Notes under the pieces: generated by a model
Database searches by the model: none
Told to the model about the DNA's origin: nothing
The model's input: only the letters and a program-made list of their open reading frames with translations
Source: Rhodospirillales bacterium
Lineage (GTDB): Bacteria; Pseudomonadota; Alphaproteobacteria; Rhodospirillales; Casp-alpha2
DNA length: 64,000 nt
Direction: 5' to 3'
NCBI GenBank assembly: GCA_021775095.1
Contig: JAJFII010000069.1
Coordinates: forward strand, 124,001-188,000
Position numbers and translations under genes: made by a program
In this document: piece after piece, positions 1 to 9,847 of the stretch
Numbering within the stretch: the stretch's first letter is position 1
How the letters are laid out: each line of letters starts with the position of its first letter

Positions 1-1626
1 GTGATTACCCATGCGGCCTTGCCGGCCCTGATTTCTTATATGGCACTTGTTTATATTGTGCATTTGGAGGCCGTAAAGGCCGATATGAAGGGCATCCCCC
101 GGCGTAACCCGCCCAAATTCCTTCAGAGTTTGACCAGTTTTCTGCTGTCGTTTGTTGGCATCGCGGTGGTATGCGCAATTGTTTATTACACCCTCGGCTG
201 GACAAAAGTGGCCTTCGGTGACGCAACCCCATGGATTGCCGCGGTTGCCATGATTATCGCTTACGTGGGGCTCGTCAAATACGCAGTGCGTTTTCCGGAA
301 CTGGCGACGGATATGGAAATCGACGTTCTGCCGCCGGCCGGTGAAACAATTAAAGCGGGTCTCTATTTTCTGCTTCCGGTGTTCTTGTTGGTCTGGTGTC
401 TGGTGGTTGAACGTCTGTCGCCGGGCCTAGCCGCCTTTTGGGCGACGGCCTTTATGTTATTTCTGTTGCTGACGCAGGGTGCCCTTAAATCGGTAATGCG
501 AGGGACCAGTGAAACCATTGGCGATCAAATGGCAACCGGCCTGAAAGACGTGGTCGATGGCCTGATCAACGGTTCTCGTAACATGATTGGGATCGGTGTG
601 GCGACGGCTGCTGCGGGGATTATTGTCGGTACGGTGACTCTGACTCCCATTGGTCAGGTCATGGGCGAACTGGTTGAGTTCCTGTCCGGTGGTTATCTGA
701 TCCTGATGCTGTTCTGGACGGCGGTTTTCAGCCTGATTCTGGGTATGGGACTGCCGACAACGGCAAATTATATTGTCGTCTCGTCGCTGATGGCGCCGGT
801 GATTGTCACCATTGGTGCAGAAAATGGCCTGATTGTACCGCTGATCGCGGCTCATATGTTTGTCTTCTATTTTGGTATTCTGGCCGATGATACGCCGCCG
901 GTGGCGATGGCTGCCTTTGCCGCCGCGGCGATTTCCGGCGGTGATCCCATCAAAACGGGTCTGCAGGGGTTCGCTTACGACATTCGAACCGCAATTCTGC
1001 CGTTTCTGTTCATTTTTAATACGGAAATTCTGATGATCGGCGTGGAGACCTGGTACCATCTGTTGATTACTGTGATAACGGCGATAATTGCGATGTTGCT
1101 GTTTGCTGCCGCGACCCAGGGATTCTTTATTGTGCGCTGCAAAATCTGGGAAATCGTGGCTTTGTTATTGATTGCCTTTACCCTGTTCCGGCCAGCCTAT
1201 TGGATGGATCAGCTATACCCGCCGTTGGTCGAAGCGCCAGCCGCCCAAATTTATGAGGTTGCCAAATCCCTCCCGGAAAACAGCCAGATTCGCGTGCGCG
1301 TGGTTGGTATTGATTTTGACGAGAAAAAAATCGACAAGATAATCATGCTGCCGGTGGGTTTGAACGGCGAAGGCAAGGATCGGCTGTCGAAAGCCGCCGG
1401 TTTGGATTTACGCGAAGAAGCTGGAAAATATGTGATCGAACAGGTTCAGTTCGATGGTGCGGCGGATAAACAAGGGCTTGGTGATTTGAATACCGGTGAA
1501 ATCGCCAATGTGGTCATTGAGTCCGACAGACCAGCAAAACAATGGATGTATGTGCCGGCCGTCTTCCTGATGGGTTTAATTATCCTGTTACAAAGGCGCC
1601 GTCGTCCGTCAATCGCAACCGCTTAA
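1..1626 (+). CDS. TRAP transporter permease, 4TM/12TM fusion (3' part)
   Basis: This is the C-terminal part (541 residues) of a fused TRAP permease, which imports organic acids with a sodium gradient and an extracytoplasmic binding protein. Many hydrophobic segments are visible. The DctM-type signature GMGLPTTANYIV is at about residues 248-259 and ADDTPPVAMAAFAAAAISG at about 295-313. After residue 380 the chain becomes a soluble-looking region followed by one last membrane segment, as in TRAP fusions with a C-terminal DUF3394 region. Full-length family members exceed 800 residues, so the gene starts before the window; the GTG at base 1 is only an in-frame codon. The universal stress protein gene follows 13 bases later. 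Confidence 0.9.
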   Translation: MITHAALPALISYMALVYIVHLEAVKADMKGIPRRNPPKFLQSLTSFLLSFVGIAVVCAIVYYTLGWTKVAFGDATPWIAAVAMIIAYVGLVKYAVRFPELATDMEIDVLPPAGETIKAGLYFLLPVFLLVWCLVVERLSPGLAAFWATAFMLFLLLTQGALKSVMRGTSETIGDQMATGLKDVVDGLINGSRNMIGIGVATAAAGIIVGTVTLTPIGQVMGELVEFLSGGYLILMLFWTAVFSLILGMGLPTTANYIVVSSLMAPVIVTIGAENGLIVPLIAAHMFVFYFGILADDTPPVAMAAFAAAAISGGDPIKTGLQGFAYDIRTAILPFLFIFNTEILMIGVETWYHLLITVITAIIAMLLFAAATQGFFIVRCKIWEIVALLLIAFTLFRPAYWMDQLYPPLVEAPAAQIYEVAKSLPENSQIRVRVVGIDFDEKKIDKIIMLPVGLNGEGKDRLSKAAGLDLREEAGKYVIEQVQFDGAADKQGLGDLNTGEIANVVIESDRPAKQWMYVPAVFLMGLIILLQRRRRPSIATA

Positions 1627-1639
1627 AGGTGGATTAAAA

Positions 1640-2068
1640 ATGTTTAATACAATTTTGTTGCCGATCGATCTTGACCACCAAAGTTCCTGGGAAAAGGCCC
1701 TGCCGACGGCCTTGGAATTCAGTCGGGCGTCGGGCGGCAGTCTCCATTTGTTAACGGTTTTACCGGATTTTGGTTTGCCGATTGTCGGCCAGTATTTCCC
1801 CGAAGGGTATGAAAAACAAATGGCTGACCATGTTTTGCAAAAACTGCACGAATTCGTTGACGCCAATGTTCCGGCGGAAATGAAGGTCCAACATATTGTT
1901 GGCGAAGGATCCGTCTATCAGGTTATTTTGTCGATTGCCAAAAAAATTAATGCGGATGTCATTGTAATGGGGGCCCACCGACCGGAACTTAAGGACTACC
2001 TGTTGGGTCCTAATGCGGCCCGGGTCGTGCGTCATGCGGACTGTTCGGTAATGGTTGTTCGTCCCTGA
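1640..2068 (+). CDS. Universal stress protein (UspA family), TRAP-associated
   Basis: A 142-residue single-domain UspA-family protein. The nucleotide-binding loop begins at Gly111 (GAHRPELKDYLLG) and ends in the conserved SVMVVRP strand. The closest known analogue is TeaD, the ATP-binding regulator encoded with the TeaABC TRAP transporter. The gene lies 13 bases after the TRAP permease with a GGTGG ribosome site, so the two are almost certainly co-transcribed, and the protein probably tunes that transporter (inference from TeaD). A strong bidirectional terminator follows. Confidence 0.93.
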   Translation: MFNTILLPIDLDHQSSWEKALPTALEFSRASGGSLHLLTVLPDFGLPIVGQYFPEGYEKQMADHVLQKLHEFVDANVPAEMKVQHIVGEGSVYQVILSIAKKINADVIVMGAHRPELKDYLLGPNAARVVRHADCSVMVVRP

Positions 2069-2090
2069 TGGCGACCAAGATCCCCGATAT

Positions 2091-2126
2091 AAAAAGCCGC
2101 CGACAGATACCTGTCGGCGGCTTTTT
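2091..2126. terminator. Bidirectional intrinsic terminator
   Basis: An 11-bp GC-rich stem (GCCGCCGACAG with its complement) closes a very short loop. It is flanked by A5 on the left and T5 on the right, so it can stop the rightward TRAP-usp transcript and the leftward cytochrome c transcript. Confidence 0.92.
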
Positions 2127-2144
2127 ACAAAAACCAGCGTGAAT

Positions 2145-2519
2145 TTATTGGGTCTTTAAGTACTCGATAAGGGCCTTGCGGTCTTTTTCTTTTTTCAAGC
2201 CGGCAAAGGCCATTTTGGTTTTTTTGATGAACTTTTTTGGTTTTGTAACAAAAGCGTCCAGGTTTTCTTCGGTCCAGACCAAACCTTCTTCTGATTTTGC
2301 CACCATCGCCTTGGAGTACTTAAATTCCATGGTCCCGGCTTTGCGCCCAACAATGCCAGTCAGGTCTGGGCCAAGACCATTTTTGCCGAATTTGTGGCAG
2401 GCTTTACATTTTTTGAAGACTTTTTCTCCGTCTTCGGCGGCATATGCGCTGGTGCTGGCCGACAGGGCAACGGAAAGACCAATAGCGGCTATTGCGGCAA
2501 ATTTAGTAACTGTTTTCAT
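2145..2519 (-). CDS. Class I c-type cytochrome, periplasmic
   Basis: A 124-residue protein with a Sec signal peptide (cleavage likely after AYA near residue 27). It has one haem-attachment motif, CKACH at residues 38-42. Met103 in TKMAFAG is the likely sixth haem ligand. Size and order match small soluble cytochromes of the c2/c552 type that carry electrons in the periplasm. A GGAG ribosome site lies 8 bases before ATG. It is alone in its transcription unit and ends at the shared terminator. The redox partner cannot be told from the sequence. Confidence 0.93.
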   Translation of the reverse strand: MKTVTKFAAIAAIGLSVALSASTSAYAAEDGEKVFKKCKACHKFGKNGLGPDLTGIVGRKAGTMEFKYSKAMVAKSEEGLVWTEENLDAFVTKPKKFIKKTKMAFAGLKKEKDRKALIEYLKTQ

Positions 2520-2685
2520 AAAAACTTCTCCACTCGGAATAATAATAATTTAAGTCCTGAACCCCATTGGAGCAAAGGATCGCTATCTCTGATAACCATT
2601 CCTCGCAGGTGTTTTCAAGTGAAAACCTTGTGAGGACCAGAGGTGTGGTGGTTACAATACCGCCATACCGGGGTTTGTATAAGGG

Positions 2686-3867
2686 TTACGGCTGAGAGAG
2701 CTCACGCCAAATGGCAAATTCCAGGCGAAATTTTTCGATGGATGTCCAAACGCGGGAAAAATCACGGTCCTTCTTGATTTCCTCGGCAACCACTTCTGCC
2801 CAGGCCTTTTGCAGGTTATCAAGCACTGGCGTCGGCCAGGACTGGATAGACACACCCTGTTTAACCAACTCCTTTAAGGCGGCAAATTGCAGGGCTTCGC
2901 TTTGTGCCAGGCTGTGGCGCACATTGTCGCCACAAATGCTGTTGATTTGTGATTTTTTTTCCGACGTTAGGGTTTGCCAGGAATCCAAATTAATCATCAA
3001 CTCAAACAAGGTCGCGGGTTGGTGCCAGCCCGGGAAATAATAATGTTCGGCCATGTTATTTAAGCCGAGCTCCAGGTCCGTTGCCGGTTGTGAAAACTCG
3101 GCTGCGTCCAAGGTTCCGGCCTCAAAGGCGACAAACACGTCGCCATCCGACAAATCGCGAGTTTCCACACCCAGTTTCGTCATGACCTTGGCAGCCAGTC
3201 CGGAAATCCGCATCCGCAACCCTTTGAGGTCCTCTGTGGTCTCAATTTTCCTTTTGAACCATCCAGACGCCTCGGGCGCGCCCATTCCGCAAATGACGCT
3301 ATGGATGCCCTGTTTTTGGTATATGTCCAGATAGGCGTCCTGGCCGCCGGCAAAATAGAACCAAGTCATATACTCGCGCGGTGTAGGGCCAAATGGCACG
3401 GCTGAAAACAGCGCCAGCGCCGGTACTTTTTTTGCCCAATCGGTTGGCGTTGTAAACGCCGCATCGATGGTCCCGGACTGAACGGCATCGAACATCTGAT
3501 CGGGGGCTACAAGGGATCCTGGGCCATGAAACCGGATTTTGAAGTGGCCACCCGATACCTGCTGGATTTTTTTTTCCACCCGTTTGGCCAGTTCACCGAG
3601 TTGTGGCAACCGCAGACCATAGGCGCTGGCCATGCGCCATTCAATGTCTGGGCCGATTGCACCGGCTTGCGCGGGCGGCGGTACAGGTGCCGGTTTCATA
3701 AGTTGGTTTTTGGCCGATGCAAAACCCGGCTTGGAATAGCTATTGAAGGTTGTGGTTTGGGACTTAAAACCGGGAATCTGTTGAACCAGTTGCGGCCCGA
3801 TAAAGGTGGCTCCTAACACGGCTCCACAGACGATACCAAATATTGCTCCGACAATTAAGTTGCGCAC
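2686..3867 (-). CDS. TRAP-type substrate-binding protein (DctP family)
   Basis: A 393-residue DctP/TakP-like binding protein. Residues 4-24 form a hydrophobic anchor or signal, followed by a proline-rich linker to about residue 70. The binding fold then starts at IEWRMASAYG and includes the family segments SGTIDAAFTTPTDW and GLRMRISGLAAKVM. Proteins of this branch commonly bind oxo acids such as 2-keto acids (family knowledge; substrate not shown here). The start is GTG with AAGGGA 7 bases upstream. It is transcribed away from the TRAP permease at the left edge, so it may serve that or another permease. Confidence 0.9.
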   Translation of the reverse strand: MRNLIVGAIFGIVCGAVLGATFIGPQLVQQIPGFKSQTTTFNSYSKPGFASAKNQLMKPAPVPPPAQAGAIGPDIEWRMASAYGLRLPQLGELAKRVEKKIQQVSGGHFKIRFHGPGSLVAPDQMFDAVQSGTIDAAFTTPTDWAKKVPALALFSAVPFGPTPREYMTWFYFAGGQDAYLDIYQKQGIHSVICGMGAPEASGWFKRKIETTEDLKGLRMRISGLAAKVMTKLGVETRDLSDGDVFVAFEAGTLDAAEFSQPATDLELGLNNMAEHYYFPGWHQPATLFELMINLDSWQTLTSEKKSQINSICGDNVRHSLAQSEALQFAALKELVKQGVSIQSWPTPVLDNLQKAWAEVVAEEIKKDRDFSRVWTSIEKFRLEFAIWRELSQP

Positions 3868-4272
3868 CTAGAAATCCCTTACCCGATTGTTGCCGTATAG
3901 TGCATTAAACCCATACCCGAGCTCAAGCGCCTATGTTTGGTGATGTATTTTGAGCCCTTTAGGATGCCCCTTAACAAGTCGAAACTTTTGGCCCATTTGA
4001 TTTCGAATTGAGATTTAACGGTGAACGGATGGTTTGGCGACGGGCGGTGTTTTCTTGACTATGGAATTGCCCCGCCTCTCATGTCCGTAATTGGATTTTT
4101 GGGCATGAGAGTTGCGCTCACCGTTATGCCGGTGTCGTTGTTTACGTATAGCCGGTACTCATGACAGGAAGCGAGACCCATTTTGACGACGGTTGATCGT
4201 TCTCTGATGCGCGGATTTAAGCCGCATTTCCTGGGTTCGTCCTAGGCGACTTTTTTAAATTCGAACCCGACC
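3868..4272. other. Intergenic, 405 bases, no gene recognised
   Basis: No convincing reading frame with a ribosome site is seen on either strand. The only structure noticed is a loosely repeated and inverted CCTAGG/TTCGAACCC-like segment near 4230-4275. The DctP promoter must lie at the left end. Confidence 0.5.
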
Positions 4273-5169
4273 CTAGGATTTGTCCCGCAGCGCTTTGATA
4301 ACAGCCGAACAATCGAGGTCACCGTCGCCTTGTTCAATCAAACCCGCCAAAATCTGCTGGTGCAGCTGCGCCATAGGTAGAGTCCGGTCAGACTTGTTTG
4401 CGTATTCCAGGATGATTTTCAGGTCCTTAGAATGCTGAGATACTTTTGCTTGAGGGGAAAAATCACCGCGAATCATTTTTTCGCCCTTGACGTCCATGGC
4501 GACGGAATAGGCAGGAGATTGTTTAAGAATTTCCAGAAAGGGCTCGAGTTGCAATCCAATATGCTCGGCAAAGACCAAACCTTCGGCCAGGGCCAGTCGG
4601 TTCAGGCCCAATATTAAATTGCTCGCCAGTTTCACTTTTGCGCCACTTCCTGTGGGCCCGACATATAAGGCTTTGTTTGTGATCGTGGCCAAAAGAGGCT
4701 TGCAGGCTCTGTAGGCGTGTTCGGACCCACCAACCAAAAATAGCGCTTCGCGGTCTCGAATTTGCTGACTGGATCCACTAATGGGGGCGTCCAGAAATTC
4801 AATGCCTTGGGTCTGCAATCGTTCGCCAAGGGCAATTGTTTCTGGGGGTGTGCCGGTTGTTGTATCAATAATCAAATGCGGTGTCCGGTCCGCTTCAAGC
4901 AATCCATTTTCCGCTTCGATGACCTGGCAAACCACCTCTGTCGTCATCAGGGACAGGAATATCTGGTCCGCATGAGATGCAACTTCAACCGGGCTTTTTA
5001 CGGCAACACCGCCGCGTTTGTCGAGCGCTTCACATCGAGCCGGATCAATATCAAAGCCGATAACCCGGTAACCGCCGGAAATTAAATGCTCGCTGATTGC
5101 CGTTCCAACCAGGCCCAGACCGACAAGACCAACGGTTCGGGGGGTATCAGTTTTTTGCATCGGGACCAT
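4273..5169 (-). CDS. NAD(P)-dependent 3-hydroxyisobutyrate dehydrogenase family protein
   Basis: A 298-residue beta-hydroxyacid dehydrogenase. The N-terminal dinucleotide loop is GLVGLGLVG (14-22), the substrate motif DAPISGS is at 127-133, and the catalytic lysine motif GSGAKVKLASN places Lys180 and Asn184. Relatives oxidise 3-hydroxyisobutyrate or reduce tartronate semialdehyde; the exact substrate is not readable. It lies five bases after the DUF475 gene, at the tail of the cluster downstream of the ABC genes, which suggests it may act on an imported hydroxy or oxo acid. Two starts are possible (5169 or Met4 at 5160); an AAGGGA site suits Met4 slightly better. Confidence 0.85.
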   Translation of the reverse strand: MVPMQKTDTPRTVGLVGLGLVGTAISEHLISGGYRVIGFDIDPARCEALDKRGGVAVKSPVEVASHADQIFLSLMTTEVVCQVIEAENGLLEADRTPHLIIDTTTGTPPETIALGERLQTQGIEFLDAPISGSSQQIRDREALFLVGGSEHAYRACKPLLATITNKALYVGPTGSGAKVKLASNLILGLNRLALAEGLVFAEHIGLQLEPFLEILKQSPAYSVAMDVKGEKMIRGDFSPQAKVSQHSKDLKIILEYANKSDRTLPMAQLHQQILAGLIEQGDGDLDCSAVIKALRDKS

Positions 5170-5174
5170 TTCCC

Positions 5175-6245
5175 TTAGGGTGTCGTCGGTTCCTGTGGAT
5201 TGGATTGGTTCTTTGCCAATTGCTGCCGATTGTACCTAAGCGAAGACCGTAATGCCAAACCAATCAAACCGGCGCCAATCATCCCAGTTACAACTTCGGG
5301 AACATGAACCATTGATTGCGCAAACATGATGACCGAGAGCACCAGTATGGAATAAAACGCGCCGTGTTCCAGATAACGAAACTCGGCTAACGTACCGCGT
5401 TGAACCAGCATGATTGTCATGGCACGTACATACATGGCACCAATTCCAAGACCGATAGCGATTAAAAAGAGATTTGTGGTCAGGGCAAAGGCTCCGATTA
5501 CGCCGTCGAAGGAAAAACTGGCGTCAAGAACTTCGAGATATAAAAATGCGCCAAGGCCGCCGCGTACAGCCGTTGCTTTTGCTTCGGCAGGCGCGTCTAG
5601 AAGGCGCCCGGTTAAATCGACAGCCATAAACGTTAACAACCCAAATACAGATGCGATCAAAAATGTCGCGGCCTCGACCGGCGGCAGATTGACGGCAAAC
5701 AGAACCACAACCAGCAGGACCAATGCAATTTCCAGTCCGCGTATGGATGCCCCTTTTCGCAGCCGCGCTTCAAGCGTACGGATCCAATCCACCTCTTTGT
5801 CCCCATTAATAAAGTAGGTCAATGCCACCATCATCAAAAATGTCCCACCAAATGCGGTAATGGAAAGATGAGCATCGCCTATGATCCGTTGGTATTCTTC
5901 AGGCCGGGCAACGGCCAGTTCAATCGCCGCAAAGGGGCTGATTTTTGCAGCGATCGCAACAATCGCCAGCGGGAAAATGATGCGCATCCCAAAGACCGCA
6001 ATGATAATTCCCCAGGTTAAAAACCGCCTTTGCCATAGGGGGGACATCCGTTGAAGGGTATTAGCGTTGATGACGGCATTATCAAAGGACAGGGATATTT
6101 CGAGTATGGATAGTACAGCACCAATCAACAAATAAGGCATCGCGCCGGTGATCGTCCCGGTTGCAATCCAGCCAAGATAATAGGCCAAGGCCAGCCCTAT
6201 AAAAGTTACAAAAAAGGGCCAGCGGAAATAGGTGATCGTCGACAT
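5175..6245 (-). CDS. DUF475 / TerC-like integral membrane protein
   Basis: A 356-residue multi-spanning membrane protein. It carries the paired acidic membrane motifs of the DUF475/TerC superfamily: EISLSFDNAVINA near residue 50 and LDASFSFDGVIGAF near residue 242. Family members are linked to metal-ion or tellurite-type stress, but no transport reaction is established for DUF475. A GAGGA ribosome site precedes ATG by 7 bases. It sits 73 bases after the ABC ATPase gene and five before the dehydrogenase gene, so it may be in the same transcript. Confidence 0.85.
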   Translation of the reverse strand: MSTITYFRWPFFVTFIGLALAYYLGWIATGTITGAMPYLLIGAVLSILEISLSFDNAVINANTLQRMSPLWQRRFLTWGIIIAVFGMRIIFPLAIVAIAAKISPFAAIELAVARPEEYQRIIGDAHLSITAFGGTFLMMVALTYFINGDKEVDWIRTLEARLRKGASIRGLEIALVLLVVVLFAVNLPPVEAATFLIASVFGLLTFMAVDLTGRLLDAPAEAKATAVRGGLGAFLYLEVLDASFSFDGVIGAFALTTNLFLIAIGLGIGAMYVRAMTIMLVQRGTLAEFRYLEHGAFYSILVLSVIMFAQSMVHVPEVVTGMIGAGLIGLALRSSLRYNRQQLAKNQSNPQEPTTP

Positions 6246-6318
6246 GGGTGTTCCTCGTTTATTTTGATTTCCGATTTTGTCCCGGAATAAAAGCCGTAAG
6301 GTCAGATGTGGCGATTAC

Positions 6319-7992
6319 TTAGATGCCGATTCCCCGGGCCGTTCTTCGTGCCATCATCTGAGCCGGGTCGGGGATGGGATTGGCTGCCAAAAGGTCAATC
6401 GTATATGGGTTTTTGGGGGCCTCGAATATCTGCTGGACTGTGCCTTGCTCGACTATATTTCCGGCCTTCATGACAATAACCCGGTCAGACAGCTCCCTGA
6501 CCACTGGCAGGTCATGTGCAATAAAAAGATAAGACAAACCAAACTCGTCACGAAGCTCACCAAGCAATTTAATAATTTGCGCCTGGATCGAAACATCCAA
6601 TGCCGACACGGCTTCGTCACAGATAATAATTTCCGGCTGCAACGCCAAAGCACGTGCAATGGCAATTCGCTGACGCTGACCGCCGGAAAACTCATGCGGA
6701 TAACGGTCGATGTGATCCGCTACCATGCCGACAGCATCCAGAAGCTCCAGAACACGTTGCCGATAACGATCTTTTGCCATCACGTCCTTATGGATCCGCC
6801 AGGGTTCGGATATGATATCAAAAACATTCATGGTCGGATTCAATGACGCAAAGGGGTCCTGGAAAACAGCCTGGAACCGGCGCCGTAATAAAAGCAATCG
6901 ATCTTTTGTGACACTGAAAATATCCTCGCCGTCCAAGGTTGCGGTGCCACTGTTCGGCTCAACAAGCTTCAACAACATATTGGCAACAGTGGTTTTCCCC
7001 GATCCGGATTCACCGACAATACCCAGGGTTTCGCCTTTATGCAGATCAAAACTGACGCCGTCACAGGCTTTGACAATCGAATTTGTACTGTTTGAAAACA
7101 ATCCGCTACTGACGGCATAATGTTTTGTCAAATCCCGGACTTCAAGAATGGGTTTCGCAATTTCGTCGGAAACAACCAAGTCCCGGTAGGGTCCACGTCC
7201 CGGTATGGCATTCATCAGCCGTTGGGTGTAGGGGTGCTTCGGCTTGGCGAAGACTTCATGCACAAGGCCTTGCTCGACGATTTCACCCTGGTTCATAACA
7301 ATCAGGCGATCAGCAATTTCAGCCGCAACGCCAAGGTCATGGGTAATCAAAATCAAACCCATATTGCTTTCGTTTCGAAGCGCGATCAGCAAGTTCAAAA
7401 TCTGCGCCTGTACTGTGACATCGAGCGCCGTGGTTGGCTCATCGGCGATCAGAATTTCGGGCTCCAGTGCCAAAGCCATGGCGATCATTATTCGCTGACG
7501 TTGACCACCGGAAAATTGATGCGGGTAGTCATGTGCGCGAGTTGCCGCATTTGGCATCTGTACTTTTTCCAGTAAATCAACGGCCCGGCCCCAAGCCTCC
7601 TTGGTACTGAACCCCCGGTGCACTTTAAAGCACTCGGAAATTTGCCAACCAATGGAATAGACCGGGTTCAGGTGGGCCAATGTGTCCTGAAAGATCATTG
7701 CGATCTTGTCACCCATCAAGTTCCGGCGCGCAGTTTGCGACATTTCAAATAAATTTTCACCATCCAGATAAGCGGTGCCGCCACGAATAAATCCGGGTGG
7801 GCTATCTAAAATGCCCATAATTGCCGAAGAGCTAACGCTTTTACCAGAACCACTCTCGCCTAAAATTGCGAGAGTTTCACCACGGTGCAAATCGAAACTG
7901 ATGCTTTTTACCGCATCAAACTCTCCGCTTCCCGTATGAAAAGCGACCGCCAGGTCCCGAACGGAAAGAACCGGTACCTTAGGATCACTCAT
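6319..7992 (-). CDS. Dipeptide/oligopeptide-type ABC transporter ATP-binding protein, fused double domain
   Basis: A 557-residue fusion of two ABC ATPase domains, equivalent to DppD plus DppF in one chain (like GsiA and YejF). Each half has a Walker A motif (GESGSGKS at 45-52; GESGSGKT in the second half), the signature FSGGQRQRI, and a Walker B (ADEPTTALD; CDEAVSALD). The C-terminal halves carry the NPYT/HPYTQRL features usual for the peptide/nickel family. I chose ATG at 7992: it overlaps the permease stop by eight bases and has GGTGG before it. Longer in-frame readings would run well inside the permease gene. It energises the DppB/DppC-like permeases upstream. Confidence 0.94.
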   Translation of the reverse strand: MSDPKVPVLSVRDLAVAFHTGSGEFDAVKSISFDLHRGETLAILGESGSGKSVSSSAIMGILDSPPGFIRGGTAYLDGENLFEMSQTARRNLMGDKIAMIFQDTLAHLNPVYSIGWQISECFKVHRGFSTKEAWGRAVDLLEKVQMPNAATRAHDYPHQFSGGQRQRIMIAMALALEPEILIADEPTTALDVTVQAQILNLLIALRNESNMGLILITHDLGVAAEIADRLIVMNQGEIVEQGLVHEVFAKPKHPYTQRLMNAIPGRGPYRDLVVSDEIAKPILEVRDLTKHYAVSSGLFSNSTNSIVKACDGVSFDLHKGETLGIVGESGSGKTTVANMLLKLVEPNSGTATLDGEDIFSVTKDRLLLLRRRFQAVFQDPFASLNPTMNVFDIISEPWRIHKDVMAKDRYRQRVLELLDAVGMVADHIDRYPHEFSGGQRQRIAIARALALQPEIIICDEAVSALDVSIQAQIIKLLGELRDEFGLSYLFIAHDLPVVRELSDRVIVMKAGNIVEQGTVQQIFEAPKNPYTIDLLAANPIPDPAQMMARRTARGIGI

Positions 7993-8911
7993 TGTTGCCA
8001 CCGTTAACTTCGAGGCGCCAGCGCTGGACAGGGTCAAGGGCGATACGAACCCAGCCCGACAACAGATTCAAAGACAGTGTTGAAAACATGATGAACAGAC
8101 CCGGAAGAAAGGCCAACCACCAGGCCGATTGCAAATAGTTTCGCCCCTGCGCAACCATCAGGCCCCAGGTGATTTCCGGCGGCTGAATGCCAATCCCTAA
8201 AAAGCTAAGCGCTGACTCACCCAACATAACAAAAGCGAAATCCAGTGTTGCGATGGTTGTCAATGTCGGTAACACCAGCGGTGCGATATGTCGCCCAATC
8301 AGGCGAAATTTGCTCGCCCCCATAACGTAAGCCGCCGAAACGAATAGGCGTTCTCTGATCTCAAGAACCTCGGCCCGCGCCGTTCTCATGTATATGGGCA
8401 TACGCGTCACGCCAAGAACCAGCACCAGGTTAAAGACACCCGGCTCAAAAATATAGAGAATAACCACCGCAATGAGCAGCGAAGGAAAGCTCATGATGAT
8501 GTCAGCAAAGCGCATAATGGCACCGCTGATCCAACTGCGGGAATAGCCGGATATCAAACCGAGTGTTCCGCCGACGATCATTGAAAAAGCGACGGCACTT
8601 GCGGCAATCGCCATGGTGTTTTGGCTGGCAACGATCAGCCGCGCAACCATGCTGCGACCCAATGCATCCGCACCCAGAATATACATCCAGCCGTGCTCCA
8701 AAGAGAACGGTGGAAAATTTCGGATACGGAGATTTAACTTTGTCGCGGTGCTTCCCAAAAGGGAAGGCCCAATGATTGCAAACAAAATAATCGTAATCAG
8801 GAAGACAGCTGAAAAAAATGCGAATTTATCGTTCCATAACAAGGTAAGCAGACGTAGTCCCCGACTGGGTGACGGCGGCAATACGGTAGTACTTTCAGGT
8901 TGTTGGGCCAT
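7985..8911 (-). CDS. ABC transporter permease, DppC type
   Basis: A 308-residue inner-membrane permease of the peptide/opine/nickel family. It has a long N-terminal cytoplasmic lead, then membrane segments, then the EAA-type loop in MGASKFRLIGRHIAPL, which contacts the ATPase. The start ATG at 8911 lies one base after the stop of the upstream permease, so translation is coupled. An alternative start 25 codons upstream would overlap that gene and is less likely. It pairs with the DppB-like protein to form the channel. Confidence 0.93.
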   Translation of the reverse strand: MAQQPESTTVLPPSPSRGLRLLTLLWNDKFAFFSAVFLITIILFAIIGPSLLGSTATKLNLRIRNFPPFSLEHGWMYILGADALGRSMVARLIVASQNTMAIAASAVAFSMIVGGTLGLISGYSRSWISGAIMRFADIIMSFPSLLIAVVILYIFEPGVFNLVLVLGVTRMPIYMRTARAEVLEIRERLFVSAAYVMGASKFRLIGRHIAPLVLPTLTTIATLDFAFVMLGESALSFLGIGIQPPEITWGLMVAQGRNYLQSAWWLAFLPGLFIMFSTLSLNLLSGWVRIALDPVQRWRLEVNGGNNE

Positions 8912-8912
8912 C

Positions 8913-9830
8913 TTATTTGTGTCGTATTCTTGGGTCGAGAATTGCGTAAGTGATGTCGACCACAATGTTGATGGAAAGGATGACAATTGCCGTCACCAAA
9001 ATTGATGTCTGAACAACCGCGAAATCCCGTTGAATGATGGAATCAATCATCAGTTTGCCAACGCCGGGCCAGCCGAAAATTGTCTCGACGATAACCGCCC
9101 CGTTGGCAATGCCCGCAGCTTGGTCACCGGCCACCGTAATAACAGGCAGCATCGCATTGCGTAGGGCGTGAATGAATATCACAGCACTTTCCTTGACCCC
9201 TTTTGCCCGCGCTGTTTTCACATAGGCTGAACTGAGAACTGTCAACATCGATCCGCGCACAACCTGCACCAACAGGCCGAACGGGCGAATTATCAAAATC
9301 GCAATTGGCATAATCCAGGAGAGCGGGCCGCCCATTCCTGATGTCGGTAACCATTGTAAAGTAACTGAAAAAATTAAAATGGCTGTAATCGCTACCCAAA
9401 AATCCGGGGCACTGGCACCGGCCAATGAAGAAATTGACGAAATACGGTCAAAGACACCGCCCGGTCTGTAGGCTGCTAATGAGCCAACAATAATCGATCC
9501 AAACAAGGCCACCAACATTGCCACTGCCGCAAGCGATAAGGTGACCGGGATCGCCTCCATTACAACGTCAAGGGCCGGGCGTTGTTTGCGCAGGGAATCA
9601 CCCAAATTACCTTGTGCAAGATCGGAAACGTAGCGTCCAAATTGCACGTAAATGGGGTCGTCAAAACCGTGTTTTTTGGTAAATTCCTGACGGGCTTCCA
9701 AGGTGGCATCAATTGGCAAATACAAGTTTCCCGGATCGCCGGTCAGGCGTGCCAGAAAAAATACCAGAACCAGCAATCCGGCGAGAGACAGGAAACTGTG
9801 GATGGCACGTTTGGTCAGATATTTATGCAT
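8913..9830 (-). CDS. ABC transporter permease, DppB type
   Basis: A 305-residue permease with the DppB layout: an N-terminal membrane helix, a periplasmic segment with the typical FDDPIYVQFGRYV, five further membrane helices, and an EAA-like loop at AKGVKESAVIFIHALRNAML. The following VETIFGWPGVGKLM is a hallmark of the family. It is separated from the binding-protein gene by a hairpin followed by T6, so it is probably expressed at a lower level than that protein. Confidence 0.94.
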   Translation of the reverse strand: MHKYLTKRAIHSFLSLAGLLVLVFFLARLTGDPGNLYLPIDATLEARQEFTKKHGFDDPIYVQFGRYVSDLAQGNLGDSLRKQRPALDVVMEAIPVTLSLAAVAMLVALFGSIIVGSLAAYRPGGVFDRISSISSLAGASAPDFWVAITAILIFSVTLQWLPTSGMGGPLSWIMPIAILIIRPFGLLVQVVRGSMLTVLSSAYVKTARAKGVKESAVIFIHALRNAMLPVITVAGDQAAGIANGAVIVETIFGWPGVGKLMIDSIIQRDFAVVQTSILVTAIVILSINIVVDITYAILDPRIRHK

Positions 9831-9847
9831 ATCCTAAAACCCTCGGG